Below, piece by piece: positions 16,435-24,838 of a stretch of 64,000 nt of DNA. Source of the stretch: Streptomyces sp. Isolate_45 (lineage in GTDB: Bacteria > Actinomycetota > Actinomycetes > Streptomycetales > Streptomycetaceae); assembly GCF_024721315.2 (NCBI RefSeq), contig NZ_JANFAK020000018.1, forward strand, positions 1-64,000. The letters run 5' to 3'. Made by a program: the position numbers and the translations under genes. Under the pieces are notes generated by a model that had not been told where the DNA came from, did no database searches, and worked only from the letters and a program-made list of their open reading frames with translations. How positions within the stretch are numbered: the first letter of the stretch is position 1; each line of letters starts with the position of its first letter.

Positions 16435-17055
16435 GTGATACCCCGTACGAAGCCCGTCCGGGTGGCCGCCGCCGCGTTGTTGGCCCTCGGAGCCTCCCTG
16501 TTCACCGGCTGCGGCACGGCCACGGAACAGGAGGGCGCGCGCGAGGTGTCGGTCTCCGGCGACGGCGGTGACGACCTGTCCGCCGTGACCGCCCATTGCG
16601 ACGGCCGGGGCCCGGGGGCCGCTTCCGTCACCCCGGACGGCTCGGGGGAAGGCCCCGCGGACCCCGAGGCGCGCAAGTACGCGGAGAACCACGCGTACAG
16701 GCAGCAGGCCGGGCTCGGCGACGAGGCGAAGTGCCGGGGTGACGCCCACGCCGAGCGGATCAGGAAGGCGCTGGCGGACGCGGAGGCCGGTGCCACGGGG
16801 GCCGGTGGTCCGGGGGGTCCCCGGAACCCGGCGGAGCTGACCGCGTTGCTGCGGGGTCTCGGCTACCCCGTGGCCGGCGGCGACGTGTACGCCTCGGGCG
16901 GGTCCGCGGGCCCGGGTGGACCGGGCCTCGGCTTCGCGTTGTGGATCCCCGGGACCGGACCCTGCCTGTCGGGCGCACTCGGCACTCCGGCCCGCGTCGA
17001 GGCGCACGGCGTGTACATGGAGGGTGGCTGCCGGGAGCCGAAGGGCGGCCACTGA
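16435..17055 (+). CDS. Putative lipoprotein, 206 aa
   Basis: A secreted lipid-anchored protein of unknown function. A GTG start with GGAG upstream opens a signal peptide (basic IPRTKPVR, hydrophobic VAAAALLALGASLF) ending in a lipobox-like LFTGC with the lipidated cysteine near residue 25. The mature part is glycine-, alanine- and aspartate-rich with four cysteines (CDGRG, KCRGD, PCLSG, GCREP) that could form disulfides. No known domain is recognised. It is a monocistronic gene facing away from the methyltransferase. Confidence 0.75.
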   Translation: MIPRTKPVRVAAAALLALGASLFTGCGTATEQEGAREVSVSGDGGDDLSAVTAHCDGRGPGAASVTPDGSGEGPADPEARKYAENHAYRQQAGLGDEAKCRGDAHAERIRKALADAEAGATGAGGPGGPRNPAELTALLRGLGYPVAGGDVYASGGSAGPGGPGLGFALWIPGTGPCLSGALGTPARVEAHGVYMEGGCREPKGGH

Positions 17056-17216
17056 CCCGGCGCCCCGCGCCCCGGTGCGGCGTCCTCGGGACCCGCCCCC
17101 GGCCACCCTGAACCTGCCCCCGGCCCCCCCGGGACCTGGGGACCTGGGCCCTCCACCCCGGCCACCCGAGCCCACCCCCCCCGGGGCCCGGCCACGGGCG
17201 GTCCGGGGCGGTGTCG

Positions 17217-17960
17217 TCAGTCTCCGAACGGGTTCGGCGGGGGTGGGGCCCAGCGGGCCATGAAGGGGGCGGCGTCCCACGTGCCGTGCAGCGGCGGGGC
17301 CAGCCAGGTGGGGGCGGCTTCGCGGAAGCGCGCCGGGGTCAGCGTGCCGGACGACCCGGGGACGGCGCCGAGGAGCGGGATTCCGGCGGACGCGGGGAGG
17401 TCGGCGAGGTTGCAGCGGGACGCCAGGTCGGGGTCGGCGGGCCAGCTGCCGACGACCACCCCGAGCGGGGTCAGGGCGCGGGCGTGCAGGGCCTCGACGG
17501 TCAGGGTGGTGGAGTTGAGCGTGCCGAGCCCGGCGGGCGCCACCACCAGCACCGGGGCCGACAGCAGCCGGGCCGTGTCGGCCAGGGTGTGGCCGTCGGG
17601 GTCGAAGCGCACGAGCAGCCCGCCCGCGCCCTCCACCAGGACGAGGTCGTGGTGGGAGGCGAGGCGCTCCGCCGCCCCGGCGATCTCGGCGGGGGACAGG
17701 GCCGGCAGGCCGGAGCGCCGGGCGGCCGTGTCCGGCGCCAACGGCTCCGGGTAGCGGGCCAGTTCGAGGGCGGTCACCGAGGGGCCGGCGAGGCGTACGG
17801 CCTCGGCGGCGTCCCCGGGTTCGTGCGGGCCGACGCCGGTCTGCGCCGGCTTGAGCACCGCCACCGAGAGGCCCGCGGCCACCGCGGCCGCGGCGATCGC
17901 GGAGGTGACCACCGTCTTGCCGATCTCGGTGCCCGTGCCGGACACGACGAGGATGGACAT
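17217..17960 (-). CDS. bioD: ATP-dependent dethiobiotin synthetase
   Basis: A 247-residue P-loop enzyme that carboxylates 7,8-diaminopelargonic acid to dethiobiotin, the penultimate biotin step. The P-loop variant is [11 protein letters not shown] at residues 7-17, KPAQTGV holds the substrate lysine, and VEGAGGLLV is the conserved magnesium/phosphate region. The ATG at 17960 is preferred to an upstream in-frame start because the P-loop normally lies within the first 10-18 residues. It is the last gene of the leftward bioB-bioA-bioD operon, 7 bp after bioA. Confidence 0.95.
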   Translation of the reverse strand: MSILVVSGTGTEIGKTVVTSAIAAAAVAAGLSVAVLKPAQTGVGPHEPGDAAEAVRLAGPSVTALELARYPEPLAPDTAARRSGLPALSPAEIAGAAERLASHHDLVLVEGAGGLLVRFDPDGHTLADTARLLSAPVLVVAPAGLGTLNSTTLTVEALHARALTPLGVVVGSWPADPDLASRCNLADLPASAGIPLLGAVPGSSGTLTPARFREAAPTWLAPPLHGTWDAAPFMARWAPPPPNPFGD

Positions 17961-17967
17961 GTCGACC

Positions 17968-19308
17968 TCAGCCTTCCCGCGCGGCCGCGACGACCGCACG
18001 GCAGATGCGGGCCACGTCGGCGTCATCGGTCACGAACGGCGGCATCGTGTAGATCAGGTCGCGGAACGGGCGCAGCCAGACGCCTTCCCGGACCGAGGCC
18101 CGGGTGGCGGCGGCGATGTCGACCTCGTGCGTCAGTTGGACCACGCCGATCGCGCCCAGCACGCGTACGTCCCGGACACCGGGCAGATCGGCGGCCGGGG
18201 CCAGGCCCGCGCGCAGACCGGCTTCGATGCGCTTGACCTCGGTCGTCCAGTCCTGGGCGAGCAACAGGTCGATCGAGGCCAGCGCCACCGCGGTGGCGAG
18301 GGGGTTGCCCATGAAGGTCGGCCCGTGCGCGAGCACCGGGACCTCGCCCCGCGAGATGCCGTCGGCCACGCGGGAGGTGCACAGCGTCGCCGCGAGCGTG
18401 AGGTAGCCGCCGGTCAGCGACTTGCCCAGGCACATGACGTCCGGGGTGATCCCCGCGTGGTCGGCGGCGAACAGGGCGCCCGTGCGGCCGAAGCCGGTGG
18501 CGATCTCGTCCAGGATCAGCAGGACGTCGTACTCGTCGCAGAGTTCGCGCAGCACCCGCAGGTGGTCCGGGTGGTGGAAGCGCATGCCGCCCGCGCCCTG
18601 CACGACCGGTTCCACGATGACGGCGGCCAGCTGGTCGGCGTGTTCGGCGATCAGGGACCGCAGGTGGGCGGCGTACGCCGGGTCCACGGGCGTGTCGAAG
18701 TCCCCGGCCGGGGCGTCCGCGAAGACCTGCCGGGGCAGGTGGCCCTGCCACAGCTCGTGCATCCCGCCCTCGGGATCGCAGACGGCCATGGGCTGCCACG
18801 TATCGCCGTGGTAGCCGCCGCGCCAGGTGAGCAGCCGGGTCTTGCCGGTGCGCCCCAGCGAACGCCAGTACTGCAGGCACATCTTGACGGCGACTTCGAC
18901 GGACACCGAGCCCGAATCGGAGAGGAAGACGTGCTCCAGGCCCGCCGGGGTGATCTCGACCAGCTTGGCCGCGAGCCGGACGGCGGGCTCGTGGGTGAGC
19001 CCGCCGAACATCACGTGCGACATCTTGCCGAGCTGGGCCGTCGCGGCCTCGTTCAGCACCGGGTGGTTGTAGCCGTGGATGGCGGACCACCAGGAGGACA
19101 TGCCGTCGACGAGCTCGTCCCGGCCCTCGGCCGGGGCACCCAGCCGCAGCCGGACGCCCGAGGCCGAGGCGACGACGAGGGGCTCCTGCCGCCCTGGCAT
19201 CGGACCGTACGGGTGCCATACGTGCTGCCGGTCCAGCGCCAGCAGTTCGGAGGCCGGCAGCGGGTCGGGCCGGTGGTACGGGTGGTGCTGGTGGTTCGCG
19301 TCAGGCAT
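17968..19308 (-). CDS. bioA: Adenosylmethionine--8-amino-7-oxononanoate aminotransferase
   Basis: A 446-residue class III PLP aminotransferase that converts KAPA to DAPA using S-adenosylmethionine as amino donor. Seen features: [10 protein letters not shown] near the N-terminus typical of Bio[30 protein letters not shown] for cofactor phosphate binding, [13 protein letters not shown] with the PLP aspartate, and GKSLTGGYL with the Schiff-base lysine. The serine-rich FLSDSGS fits BioA. Its start lies 8 bp inside the end of bioB, so the two are translationally coupled. Confidence 0.96.
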   Translation of the reverse strand: MPDANHQHHPYHRPDPLPASELLALDRQHVWHPYGPMPGRQEPLVVASASGVRLRLGAPAEGRDELVDGMSSWWSAIHGYNHPVLNEAATAQLGKMSHVMFGGLTHEPAVRLAAKLVEITPAGLEHVFLSDSGSVSVEVAVKMCLQYWRSLGRTGKTRLLTWRGGYHGDTWQPMAVCDPEGGMHELWQGHLPRQVFADAPAGDFDTPVDPAYAAHLRSLIAEHADQLAAVIVEPVVQGAGGMRFHHPDHLRVLRELCDEYDVLLILDEIATGFGRTGALFAADHAGITPDVMCLGKSLTGGYLTLAATLCTSRVADGISRGEVPVLAHGPTFMGNPLATAVALASIDLLLAQDWTTEVKRIEAGLRAGLAPAADLPGVRDVRVLGAIGVVQLTHEVDIAAATRASVREGVWLRPFRDLIYTMPPFVTDDADVARICRAVVAAAREG

Positions 19309-20629
19309 TGGGGGCGAGGTCCGTTCCCGTACCGCGGCGACGGACGGTCACCAGGCCAGGGCGCACCTCACCGGCCGCGGCCTGGGCGGGTGCCGCGTCA
19401 ACGGCGGCGCCGGCGTCAACGGCCGCGCCGGTGTCGACGGCCGCGACGGCGGCCACGGCAGCGGCGGGCTCGGCATGGCCCGAGCAGCCACCGCAGGCGG
19501 AACCGCAGCCGGACCCGGCCGGACCGGACGCGGACGCCGGGGCGGACCCGGACCCGCACACGGAACCGCCACCGGAGCCACCGGAGCCGCAGGGGCTGCC
19601 CGCGGCACCCGCGGCGGCGACATCGGAGCGGTGCTTGGGGAGGGTCGTCGTGCCGGCGCCCTCCACCTCGAAGCCCGCGTCCGCGATCATGTCGAGGTCG
19701 GCCTGGCCGGCCTGGCCCTCACTGGTGAGGTAGTCGCCGAGGAAGATCGAGTTGACCAGGTGCAGGGCCAGCGGCTGCATGGTGCGCAGGTGGACCTCGC
19801 GCCCGCCCGCCAGCCGGACCTCGACGTCGGGGCAGACGAAGCGCACCATCGCCAGGATCCGCAGGGCGCGCTGCGGGGTGAGGTTCCACTCCTTGGCCAG
19901 CGGGGTGCCCTCGAACGGGATCAGGAAGTTGACCGGCACCGAGTCGGGGTCGAGCTCGCGCAGGGAGTAGACGACGTCGACGAGGTCCTCGTCGCTCTCG
20001 CCCATGCCCGCGATCAGGCCCGAGCAGGCGGACAGGCCCGCCGCGTGGGCCTTCTGCACGGTGTCGACGCGGTCCGCGTACGTGTGGGTCTTCGTGATCT
20101 GGCCGTAGGTGGCCTCGGAGGTGTTGAGGTTGTGGTTGTAGGCGTCGGCGCCCGCGTCGCGCAGCCGTTCGGCCTGGCCGTCGGAGAGCAGGCCCAGGCA
20201 CGCGCAGACCTCGATGCCCTCGTTCTGCTCCTTGATGGCCGCGATCGTCTTGCCGACGCGGTCCACGTCCCGGTCGGTCGGACCGCGGCCGCTGGCCACC
20301 AGGCAGACCCGCTTGGCGCCGCCGGCGACACCCGCCGCCGCGGCCTCGGAGGCCTCCTCCGGCTTCAGCCACGTGTACTTGAGGATCTCGGCCTTCGAAC
20401 CCAGCCGCTGGGAACAGTACGAGCAGTCCTCGGGACAGAGGCCGGACTTCAGGTTGACCAGGTAGTTCAGCTTGACCCGACGGCCGAACCACTGGCGGCG
20501 CACCTTGCCGGCCGCGGCCACCACGTCGAGCAGGTCGTCGTCAGAGGTCGCCAGCACGGCGAGTGCCTCTTCGCGGGTCGGCAGCTCGCGCCGCAGTCCC
20601 TTTTCCACCAAGGTGTTCAGCAGGTCCAT
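19301..20629 (-). CDS. bioB: Biotin synthase with long low-complexity tail
   Basis: A radical-SAM enzyme that inserts sulfur into dethiobiotin. The 4Fe-4S motif is C65-PED-C69-SY-C72, followed by [13 protein letters not shown] and the usual barrel motifs to about residue 334. Then comes a 108-residue tail rich in glycine, alanine and serine with five extra cysteines ([12 protein letters not shown]), ending in [14 protein letters not shown]. Total length is 442 residues against about 320-350 for many bacterial BioB proteins. The tail DNA contains 18-bp tandem units. First gene of bioBAD; divergent from bioF. ATG at 20629 fits the family N-terminus. Confidence 0.96.
   Translation of the reverse strand: MDLLNTLVEKGLRRELPTREEALAVLATSDDDLLDVVAAAGKVRRQWFGRRVKLNYLVNLKSGLCPEDCSYCSQRLGSKAEILKYTWLKPEEASEAAAAGVAGGAKRVCLVASGRGPTDRDVDRVGKTIAAIKEQNEGIEVCACLGLLSDGQAERLRDAGADAYNHNLNTSEATYGQITKTHTYADRVDTVQKAHAAGLSACSGLIAGMGESDEDLVDVVYSLRELDPDSVPVNFLIPFEGTPLAKEWNLTPQRALRILAMVRFVCPDVEVRLAGGREVHLRTMQPLALHLVNSIFLGDYLTSEGQAGQADLDMIADAGFEVEGAGTTTLPKHRSDVAAAGAAGSPCGSGGSGGGSVCGSGSAPASASGPAGSGCGSACGGCSGHAEPAAAVAAVAAVDTGAAVDAGAAVDAAPAQAAAGEVRPGLVTVRRRGTGTDLAPNA
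19395..19448. repeat. Three 18-bp tandem units inside bioB tail
   Basis: GCGTCAACGGCGGCGCCG and two near copies follow each other in frame, encoding alanine/valine/aspartate repeats ([18 protein letters not shown]). They explain growth of the linker in the BioB tail by slippage. Confidence 0.65.
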
Positions 20630-20785
20630 GAGGCTGATCCTGAACCACGCGACCACTCCCGGCCAAGGAGAGAATGAACAACATGGCCGGAACGGAGTGT
20701 GTGTATCGCCACACCTGGCGCACGGGGTACGGCGGCTAGGGTCTTTCTGATCTGTGGACTGCCGACAAAAATCGAGGACCCGCCG

Positions 20786-21973
20786 ATGCCTGAGCACGCT
20801 TCCGAGCGCCCGGACGTCTTCACCTGGATCGACGAAGCCGAACGGGCCCGTGAGCGGGCCGGGCTGGTCCGGACCCTGCGTCCGCGCCCGGCCTCCTCCC
20901 CGCTGCTCGACCTGGCGAGCAACGACTATCTGGGGTTGTCGAGGCATCCCGAGACCGTCCGGGGCGCGCGTGAGGCGGCGGAACGCTGGGGCGCGGGAGC
21001 CACGGGGTCCCGTCTGGTGACGGGCACGACCGAGCTTCATGCGGAGCTCGAGCGGGAACTGGCGGCGTTCTGCGGCTTCGAGGCCGCTCTGGTCCTTTCG
21101 TCCGGTTACGCCGCGAACCTGGCCGCAGTGACGGCGTTGAGCGACCGGGGCACCCTCGTCGTCTCCGACGCCGGCAACCACGCCTCGATCGTCGACGGCT
21201 GCCGCCTCTCACGGGCCGAGGTCGCGGTCACCCCGCACGGGGATCCGGAGACCGCGCGCAAGACCCTCGCCGCGCACGTCGGGCGCGCGTTGCTGGTCAG
21301 CGACTCGGTGTTCTCCGTCGACGGCGACGCCGCCCCGCTCGCCGCGTACGCCGAGGCCTGCCGGGCCGAGGGCGCGGCGTTGGTCGTGGACGACGCCCAC
21401 GGGCTCGGGGTGCTGGGTGAGGGCGGCCGGGGCGCGTTGCACGCGGCGGGGCTCGCGGGTGCTTCGGACGTGGTCGCCACGGTGACGCTCTCGAAGTCCC
21501 TGGGCAGTCAGGGAGGCGCCGTGCTGGGGCCGGCCAAGGTGATCCGGCACCTGATCAACACCGCCAGGACGTTCATCTTCGACACCGGCCTGGCCCCGGC
21601 CGCCACGGGCGCGGCACTGGCGGGCCTGCGGCTGCTCCGGCGGGAGCCGGAGCGCGCGGACCGGGCCCGGGAGGTGGCCGCCCTGTTGTACGAGCGGCTC
21701 ACCGCGTCCGGCCTGACCGCGGCCCGGCCGGACGCGGCTGTGGTGTCGGTACGGGCCCCGTCGGCTTCGGAGGCACTGCGCTGGGCCGCCGATTGCCGCG
21801 AGGCGGGTCTGTCCGTGGGGTGCTTCCGTCCGCCGTCCGTGCCGGACGGCATTTCCCGGCTGCGGCTGACGGCGCGCGCCGATCTCACGGGGGACGAGAT
21901 CGGTCGGGCCGTGGAGACGATCCTGCGGACCGCTCCGGCGGGGGCCACGGACCCGCGGGCGACGCGGGGCTAG
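20786..21973 (+). CDS. bioF: 8-amino-7-oxononanoate synthase
   Basis: A 395-residue alpha-oxoamine synthase (PLP, aminotransferase class II) that condenses pimeloyl-ACP or -CoA with alanine, the first committed step of biotin ring assembly. Motifs: [48 protein letters not shown] with the PLP aspartate/histidine, and [11 protein letters not shown] with the catalytic lysine. The ATG at 20786 has GAGGA upstream and gives the normal family N-terminus. It faces away from bioB across a 156-bp shared promoter region in which I found no convincing BirA- or BioQ-type site. Confidence 0.95.
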   Translation: MPEHASERPDVFTWIDEAERARERAGLVRTLRPRPASSPLLDLASNDYLGLSRHPETVRGAREAAERWGAGATGSRLVTGTTELHAELERELAAFCGFEAALVLSSGYAANLAAVTALSDRGTLVVSDAGNHASIVDGCRLSRAEVAVTPHGDPETARKTLAAHVGRALLVSDSVFSVDGDAAPLAAYAEACRAEGAALVVDDAHGLGVLGEGGRGALHAAGLAGASDVVATVTLSKSLGSQGGAVLGPAKVIRHLINTARTFIFDTGLAPAATGAALAGLRLLRREPERADRAREVAALLYERLTASGLTAARPDAAVVSVRAPSASEALRWAADCREAGLSVGCFRPPSVPDGISRLRLTARADLTGDEIGRAVETILRTAPAGATDPRATRG

Positions 21974-21992
21974 CCGAACCCGTGCTACCGGG

Positions 21993-22214
21993 TCAGCGGA
22001 GCCCGTCCGCCCGTACGGATGCGAGGAAGCCGTCCCAGGCCGGCCCGGTGAAGAGCACGGCCGGGCCGTCCGTCCGCTTGGAGTCGCGGACGGCCAGCAG
22101 GCCGCCGGTGAGGGCGGCCGCTTCCACACAGTTGTTCATTCCGGTGCTGCGGCTGCTCCGCCGCCACCGCGCGCTGTTCAGAAGTCCGCCGGTGGATAAG
22201 GGGGTTGCGGACAC
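21993..22214 (-). CDS. DUF397 domain-containing protein
   Basis: A 73-residue protein with the DUF397 pattern: ARWRRSSRS near the start, NNCVEAA in the middle, VRDSK, and the terminal WDGFLASVRAD. DUF397 proteins are small partners of WhiJ-like regulators in streptomycetes and are thought to modulate them. The GTG start has AGGAGG 9 bases upstream; an in-frame ATG further up would overlap the preceding gene. It follows the regulator gene by 13 bp, so both are one leftward operon. Confidence 0.9.
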   Translation of the reverse strand: MSATPLSTGGLLNSARWRRSSRSTGMNNCVEAAALTGGLLAVRDSKRTDGPAVLFTGPAWDGFLASVRADGLR

Positions 22215-22227
22215 GGGGGGTGCCTCC

Positions 22228-23112
22228 TTACGCGTCGTCAGCGATAGTGCTGATGAGATCCGACGAGTCACGGGGCGGGAGGGCGTGCGCCTGGATGGTG
22301 CGGAACGCGGCGCTGTACGCGTCCAGGTCTTCCTTCCGCTCCAGATAGAGGCTACTCGTCAAATGGTCGAGTACCACCACATCCAGATCGGCGATGCTCG
22401 GAAATGAGAAAATTACGAACGGTCCGGTGAGGCCGAGATGTCCCCCCACGCTGAACGGCAGTACCTGTAGCCGCACTTGGGGCAGCCGTGCCACCTCCAC
22501 CAGGTGTCCCAGCTGTTCCTCCATCACCCCCGGCCCCCCGATCTGCCGGCGCAGTACCGCCTCGTCCAGCACCGCGCTCAACTCCAACGGCGGATCCGCC
22601 CGCAGCACCGCCTGCCGAGCCAGCCGTACGTCGACCAGCGCGTCCACCTTCGGCTCCGGCAGCCCCCCGAGCGCGGCCCGGGTCACGGCCCGCGCGTAGT
22701 CCGGGGTCTGCAACAGGCCTGGGACCACGGAGAGTTCCACGGTCCGCGCGGCACGCGCCCCGGCCTCCAGGCTGATGAAGTCCCGGTACTCCTGCGGCAG
22801 CAGTCCCCGGTAGTCGTGCCACCACTGGCGGCCCCGCCCGGTGTCCGCGCCCGCGGCCGGCCCGGCCGCCGAGGCGCCCAGGGCCTCCAGCAGCGCCCGC
22901 TGCTGGACGCTCACCACCTCGCCGTAGGCGTCCAGGAGCAGCCGGATGTCCTCCGTTTTCACGCCACTGCGGCCGGTTTCGATGCGGCTGATTTTTGACT
23001 GGTGCCATCCCACGATCCGGGCAACCTCACCGCTGGTGAGCCCGGACCGGTCGCGAAGGGCACGCAATTCCTCGCCGAGCTTGCGCCGACGCACTGCGGG
23101 ACCGTGCTGCAT
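22228..23112 (-). CDS. WhiJ-like helix-turn-helix regulator (XRE + DUF5753)
   Basis: A 294-residue regulator. Residues about 9-75 are an XRE-type helix-turn-helix (RRRKLGEELRALRDRSGLTS, VGWHQSKISRIETGR). Residues about 105-285 are DUF5753 (EAGARAARTVELSVVPGLLQ, TPDYARAV, EEQLGHLVEVARLP, SVGGHLGLTGPF). Such proteins, with WhiJ as the named Streptomyces example, act in developmental control together with a DUF397 protein and an anti-sigma-like ATPase, both present on either side here. AAGGAG precedes the ATG. Targets and signal are unknown. Confidence 0.93.
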   Translation of the reverse strand: MQHGPAVRRRKLGEELRALRDRSGLTSGEVARIVGWHQSKISRIETGRSGVKTEDIRLLLDAYGEVVSVQQRALLEALGASAAGPAAGADTGRGRQWWHDYRGLLPQEYRDFISLEAGARAARTVELSVVPGLLQTPDYARAVTRAALGGLPEPKVDALVDVRLARQAVLRADPPLELSAVLDEAVLRRQIGGPGVMEEQLGHLVEVARLPQVRLQVLPFSVGGHLGLTGPFVIFSFPSIADLDVVVLDHLTSSLYLERKEDLDAYSAAFRTIQAHALPPRDSSDLISTIADDA

Positions 23113-23198
23113 ACCCGCTCTCCTTCCACCGGCACAGCTCGCACCAGTCTGCCGTCCAAATACGCTCTTCCGTAGCAGAGTTCACCGCATCGAGCGAC

Positions 23199-23214
23199 AG
23201 ATATATGCATATCT
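23199..23214. promoter_or_regulatory. AT-rich palindrome between WhiJ-like regulator and ATPase
   Basis: AGATAT-ATGC-ATATCT is a 16-bp inverted repeat of unusually low GC in the 197-bp divergent gap. Such a site in very GC-rich DNA suggests a promoter or the regulator's own operator. Confidence 0.4.
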
Positions 23215-23309
23215 TGGGGGATCTCCGGATTCGGCGGCACGATGGGTGGCACTCTGGCGCTCAGCGTAGATCCGGGGCGGCTCCGTCCCGGTGGGAAAGG
23301 GACGTCGCC

Positions 23310-23765
23310 ATGGCAGATCACCAGGAAGCATCCGTCACTCTGCCGAGCGATCCGGTCTCGGTCGCCGCCGCCCGCCGCTACGTGGGGGAGGTACTGAGCG
23401 CATGGGGACTGCCCGAGGACGCCGTCACCGCGGACACCGTCCGACTGATCGTCTCGGAACTCGCCACCAACTCCGTGCAGCACACATTCGGCAAGTCACC
23501 CACCTTCACCGTCGACGTCCGGCTGGAGCGCGAGGAATGGCTGCGCATCGGCGTGACGGACAGTCACCCCCGCTGGCCCAAGCGGCTCCCGGCCGCCGTC
23601 CAGCAGGACAACGGCCGGGGCATGGTCATCATCCGCTGGCTGGCCGCCGAGGCGGGTGGCCGGCTCTCGGTCAGCCCGACCGAGGACGGTGGCAAGACCG
23701 TGTGGATCGCGCTGCCCTGGCAACCCGTCGGCGCGTCGGCGGCCGGAGCCGCCCGCGGGTGCTGA
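23310..23765 (+). CDS. ATP-binding protein, RsbW-like anti-sigma/serine kinase fold
   Basis: A 151-residue GHKL-type ATPase domain like RsbW/SpoIIAB. The N-box is VSELATNSVQHTF, the G1 box lies in IGVTDSHPRWP, and the G2 region is DNGRGMVIIRWLAAEAG, ending with GGKTVWIALPW. In streptomycetes such single-domain ATPases are encoded next to WhiJ-like/DUF397 pairs and may phosphorylate or bind regulatory partners. The ATG at 23310 is chosen over an upstream ATG because GGAAAGGGA lies at suitable spacing and the domain follows directly. Confidence 0.9.
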   Translation: MADHQEASVTLPSDPVSVAAARRYVGEVLSAWGLPEDAVTADTVRLIVSELATNSVQHTFGKSPTFTVDVRLEREEWLRIGVTDSHPRWPKRLPAAVQQDNGRGMVIIRWLAAEAGGRLSVSPTEDGGKTVWIALPWQPVGASAAGAARGC

Positions 23766-23786
23766 TCGGAACCGTCGCGCCCCGGT

Positions 23787-23852
23787 AGGGCCTGTCGTCG
23801 AACTCCCGTCCGCCTCACCCTCCGGGCGACGACGGCAGTTCGATGACAGGCC
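23787..23852. repeat. Large imperfect inverted repeat (terminator or mobile-element relic)
   Basis: GGGCCTGTCGTCGAACTCCC (left arm, from 23787) pairs with GACGGCAGTTCGATGACAGG and flanking bases (right arm, to 23852): about 23 bp with two mismatches and a 16-base loop. It lies 20 bp after the ATPase gene. It could terminate that transcript. The long arms also resemble the ends of a miniature inverted-repeat element, but no transposase or target duplication is seen. From 23853 to the urease start no gene is evident. Confidence 0.55.
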
Positions 23853-23989
23853 CCAGGGGTTCGGGACGTCCGCGGCGATGCGCCGGACCGGGTCGAGGAA
23901 CGACTCTCCCCGCTCCCGGCGCCGGCCGTATACGGAAGCCGGTCCGAGATCCTTCCCGTGCGGAACCGGGTGCCTCGTCGAAACGTGGG

Positions 23990-24005
23990 TTAACGCAGCG
24001 GAAAA
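23990..24005 (+). promoter_or_regulatory. Possible GlnR half-box upstream of urease
   Basis: TTAAC-N6-GAAAA (23990-24005) resembles the GlnR a/b-site pattern gTnAC-N6-GaAAc, and GAAAC lies at 23980. It is about 205 bp upstream of ureA. GlnR is known to control urease genes in Streptomyces coelicolor. Only half of the full four-part GlnR box is recognisable. Confidence 0.3.
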
Positions 24006-24209
24006 GCGCGAGCCCTACCGTGTGGTCCGTGGTCTTCCGTCAATGATCACCCATGGTCCGGCAAAGCGACGGCGATGGGGGCGGAAAGCCTCTCCCCGCG
24101 TTGGGCAAGACCTGCTTGGCACGGATATGCGCAGGTCAACAAAGCGTTGAAGAGGGCTACGGTCGTCCCGGCGCGATGTTGATCATGTCCTGGAAGCTTG
24201 GTGATACGT

Positions 24210-24512
24210 GTGCGACTGACACCACATGAACAAGAGAGACTCCTCATCCACGTCGCGGCCGACGTGGCCGAGAAGCGGAGGGCGCGCGGGCTCCTGCTGA
24301 ACCACCCCGAATCCATCGCCCTCATCACCTCGCACCTCCTCGAAGGGGCCCGCGACGGACGGACCGTGGCCGAGCTGATGGCCTCCGGCCGGAACGTCCT
24401 GCGGCGCGACGAGGTCATGGAGGGTATCCCCGAGATGATCCACGACGTCCAGGTCGAGGCGACCTTCCCGGACGGCACCAAGCTCGTCACCGTCCACGAC
24501 CCGATCGTCTGA
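24210..24512 (+). CDS. ureA: Urease subunit gamma
   Basis: A 100-residue small structural subunit of nickel urease. It runs from [20 protein letters not shown] through [26 protein letters not shown] and [20 protein letters not shown] to HDPIV, the full family length. The GTG at 24210 gives the usual N-terminus; GTG at 24201 or TTG at 24198 would add three or four residues and have better spacing to GGAAG. It leads the ureABCFGD operon; the ureB start is 14 bp after its stop. Confidence 0.96.
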   Translation: MRLTPHEQERLLIHVAADVAEKRRARGLLLNHPESIALITSHLLEGARDGRTVAELMASGRNVLRRDEVMEGIPEMIHDVQVEATFPDGTKLVTVHDPIV

Positions 24513-24526
24513 GAGGGAGTACCCGC

Positions 24527-24838
24527 ATGATCCCGGGGGAAATCGCCTACGGGGACGGCCCGGTGCGCCTCAACGAAGGCCGGCCCGTCACCCGCGTCAC
24601 CGTGCTCAACGCCGCCGACCGACCCGTCCAGGTCGGCTCGCACTACCACTTCGCCGAGGCCAATCCCGGCCTCGAATTCGACCGGCGGGCCGCGCACGGA
24701 CTGCGCCTCAACGTCGCCGCCGGAACCGCCGTCCGCTTCGAGCCCGGCATCCCGGTCGCGGTGGAACTGGTCCCGCTCGGTGGCCTCAGGCAAGTCCCCG
24801 GACTGCGCGGCGAGACCGGAGGGCCCCTCGATGGCTGA
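24527..24838 (+). CDS. ureB: Urease subunit beta
   Basis: A 103-residue subunit of the urease core. The family pattern [40 protein letters not shown] and [20 protein letters not shown] is complete, ending in the loop [22 protein letters not shown] precedes the ATG. It overlaps ureC by 8 bp, implying coupled translation and equal stoichiometry in the (UreABC)3 complex. Confidence 0.97.
   Translation: MIPGEIAYGDGPVRLNEGRPVTRVTVLNAADRPVQVGSHYHFAEANPGLEFDRRAAHGLRLNVAAGTAVRFEPGIPVAVELVPLGGLRQVPGLRGETGGPLDG

Noticed and set aside
20630..20785. BirA- or BioQ-type operator between bioB and bioF
   Set aside because: No inverted repeat matching the known patterns was found; only a weak TAGGGT -10-like element at 20737.
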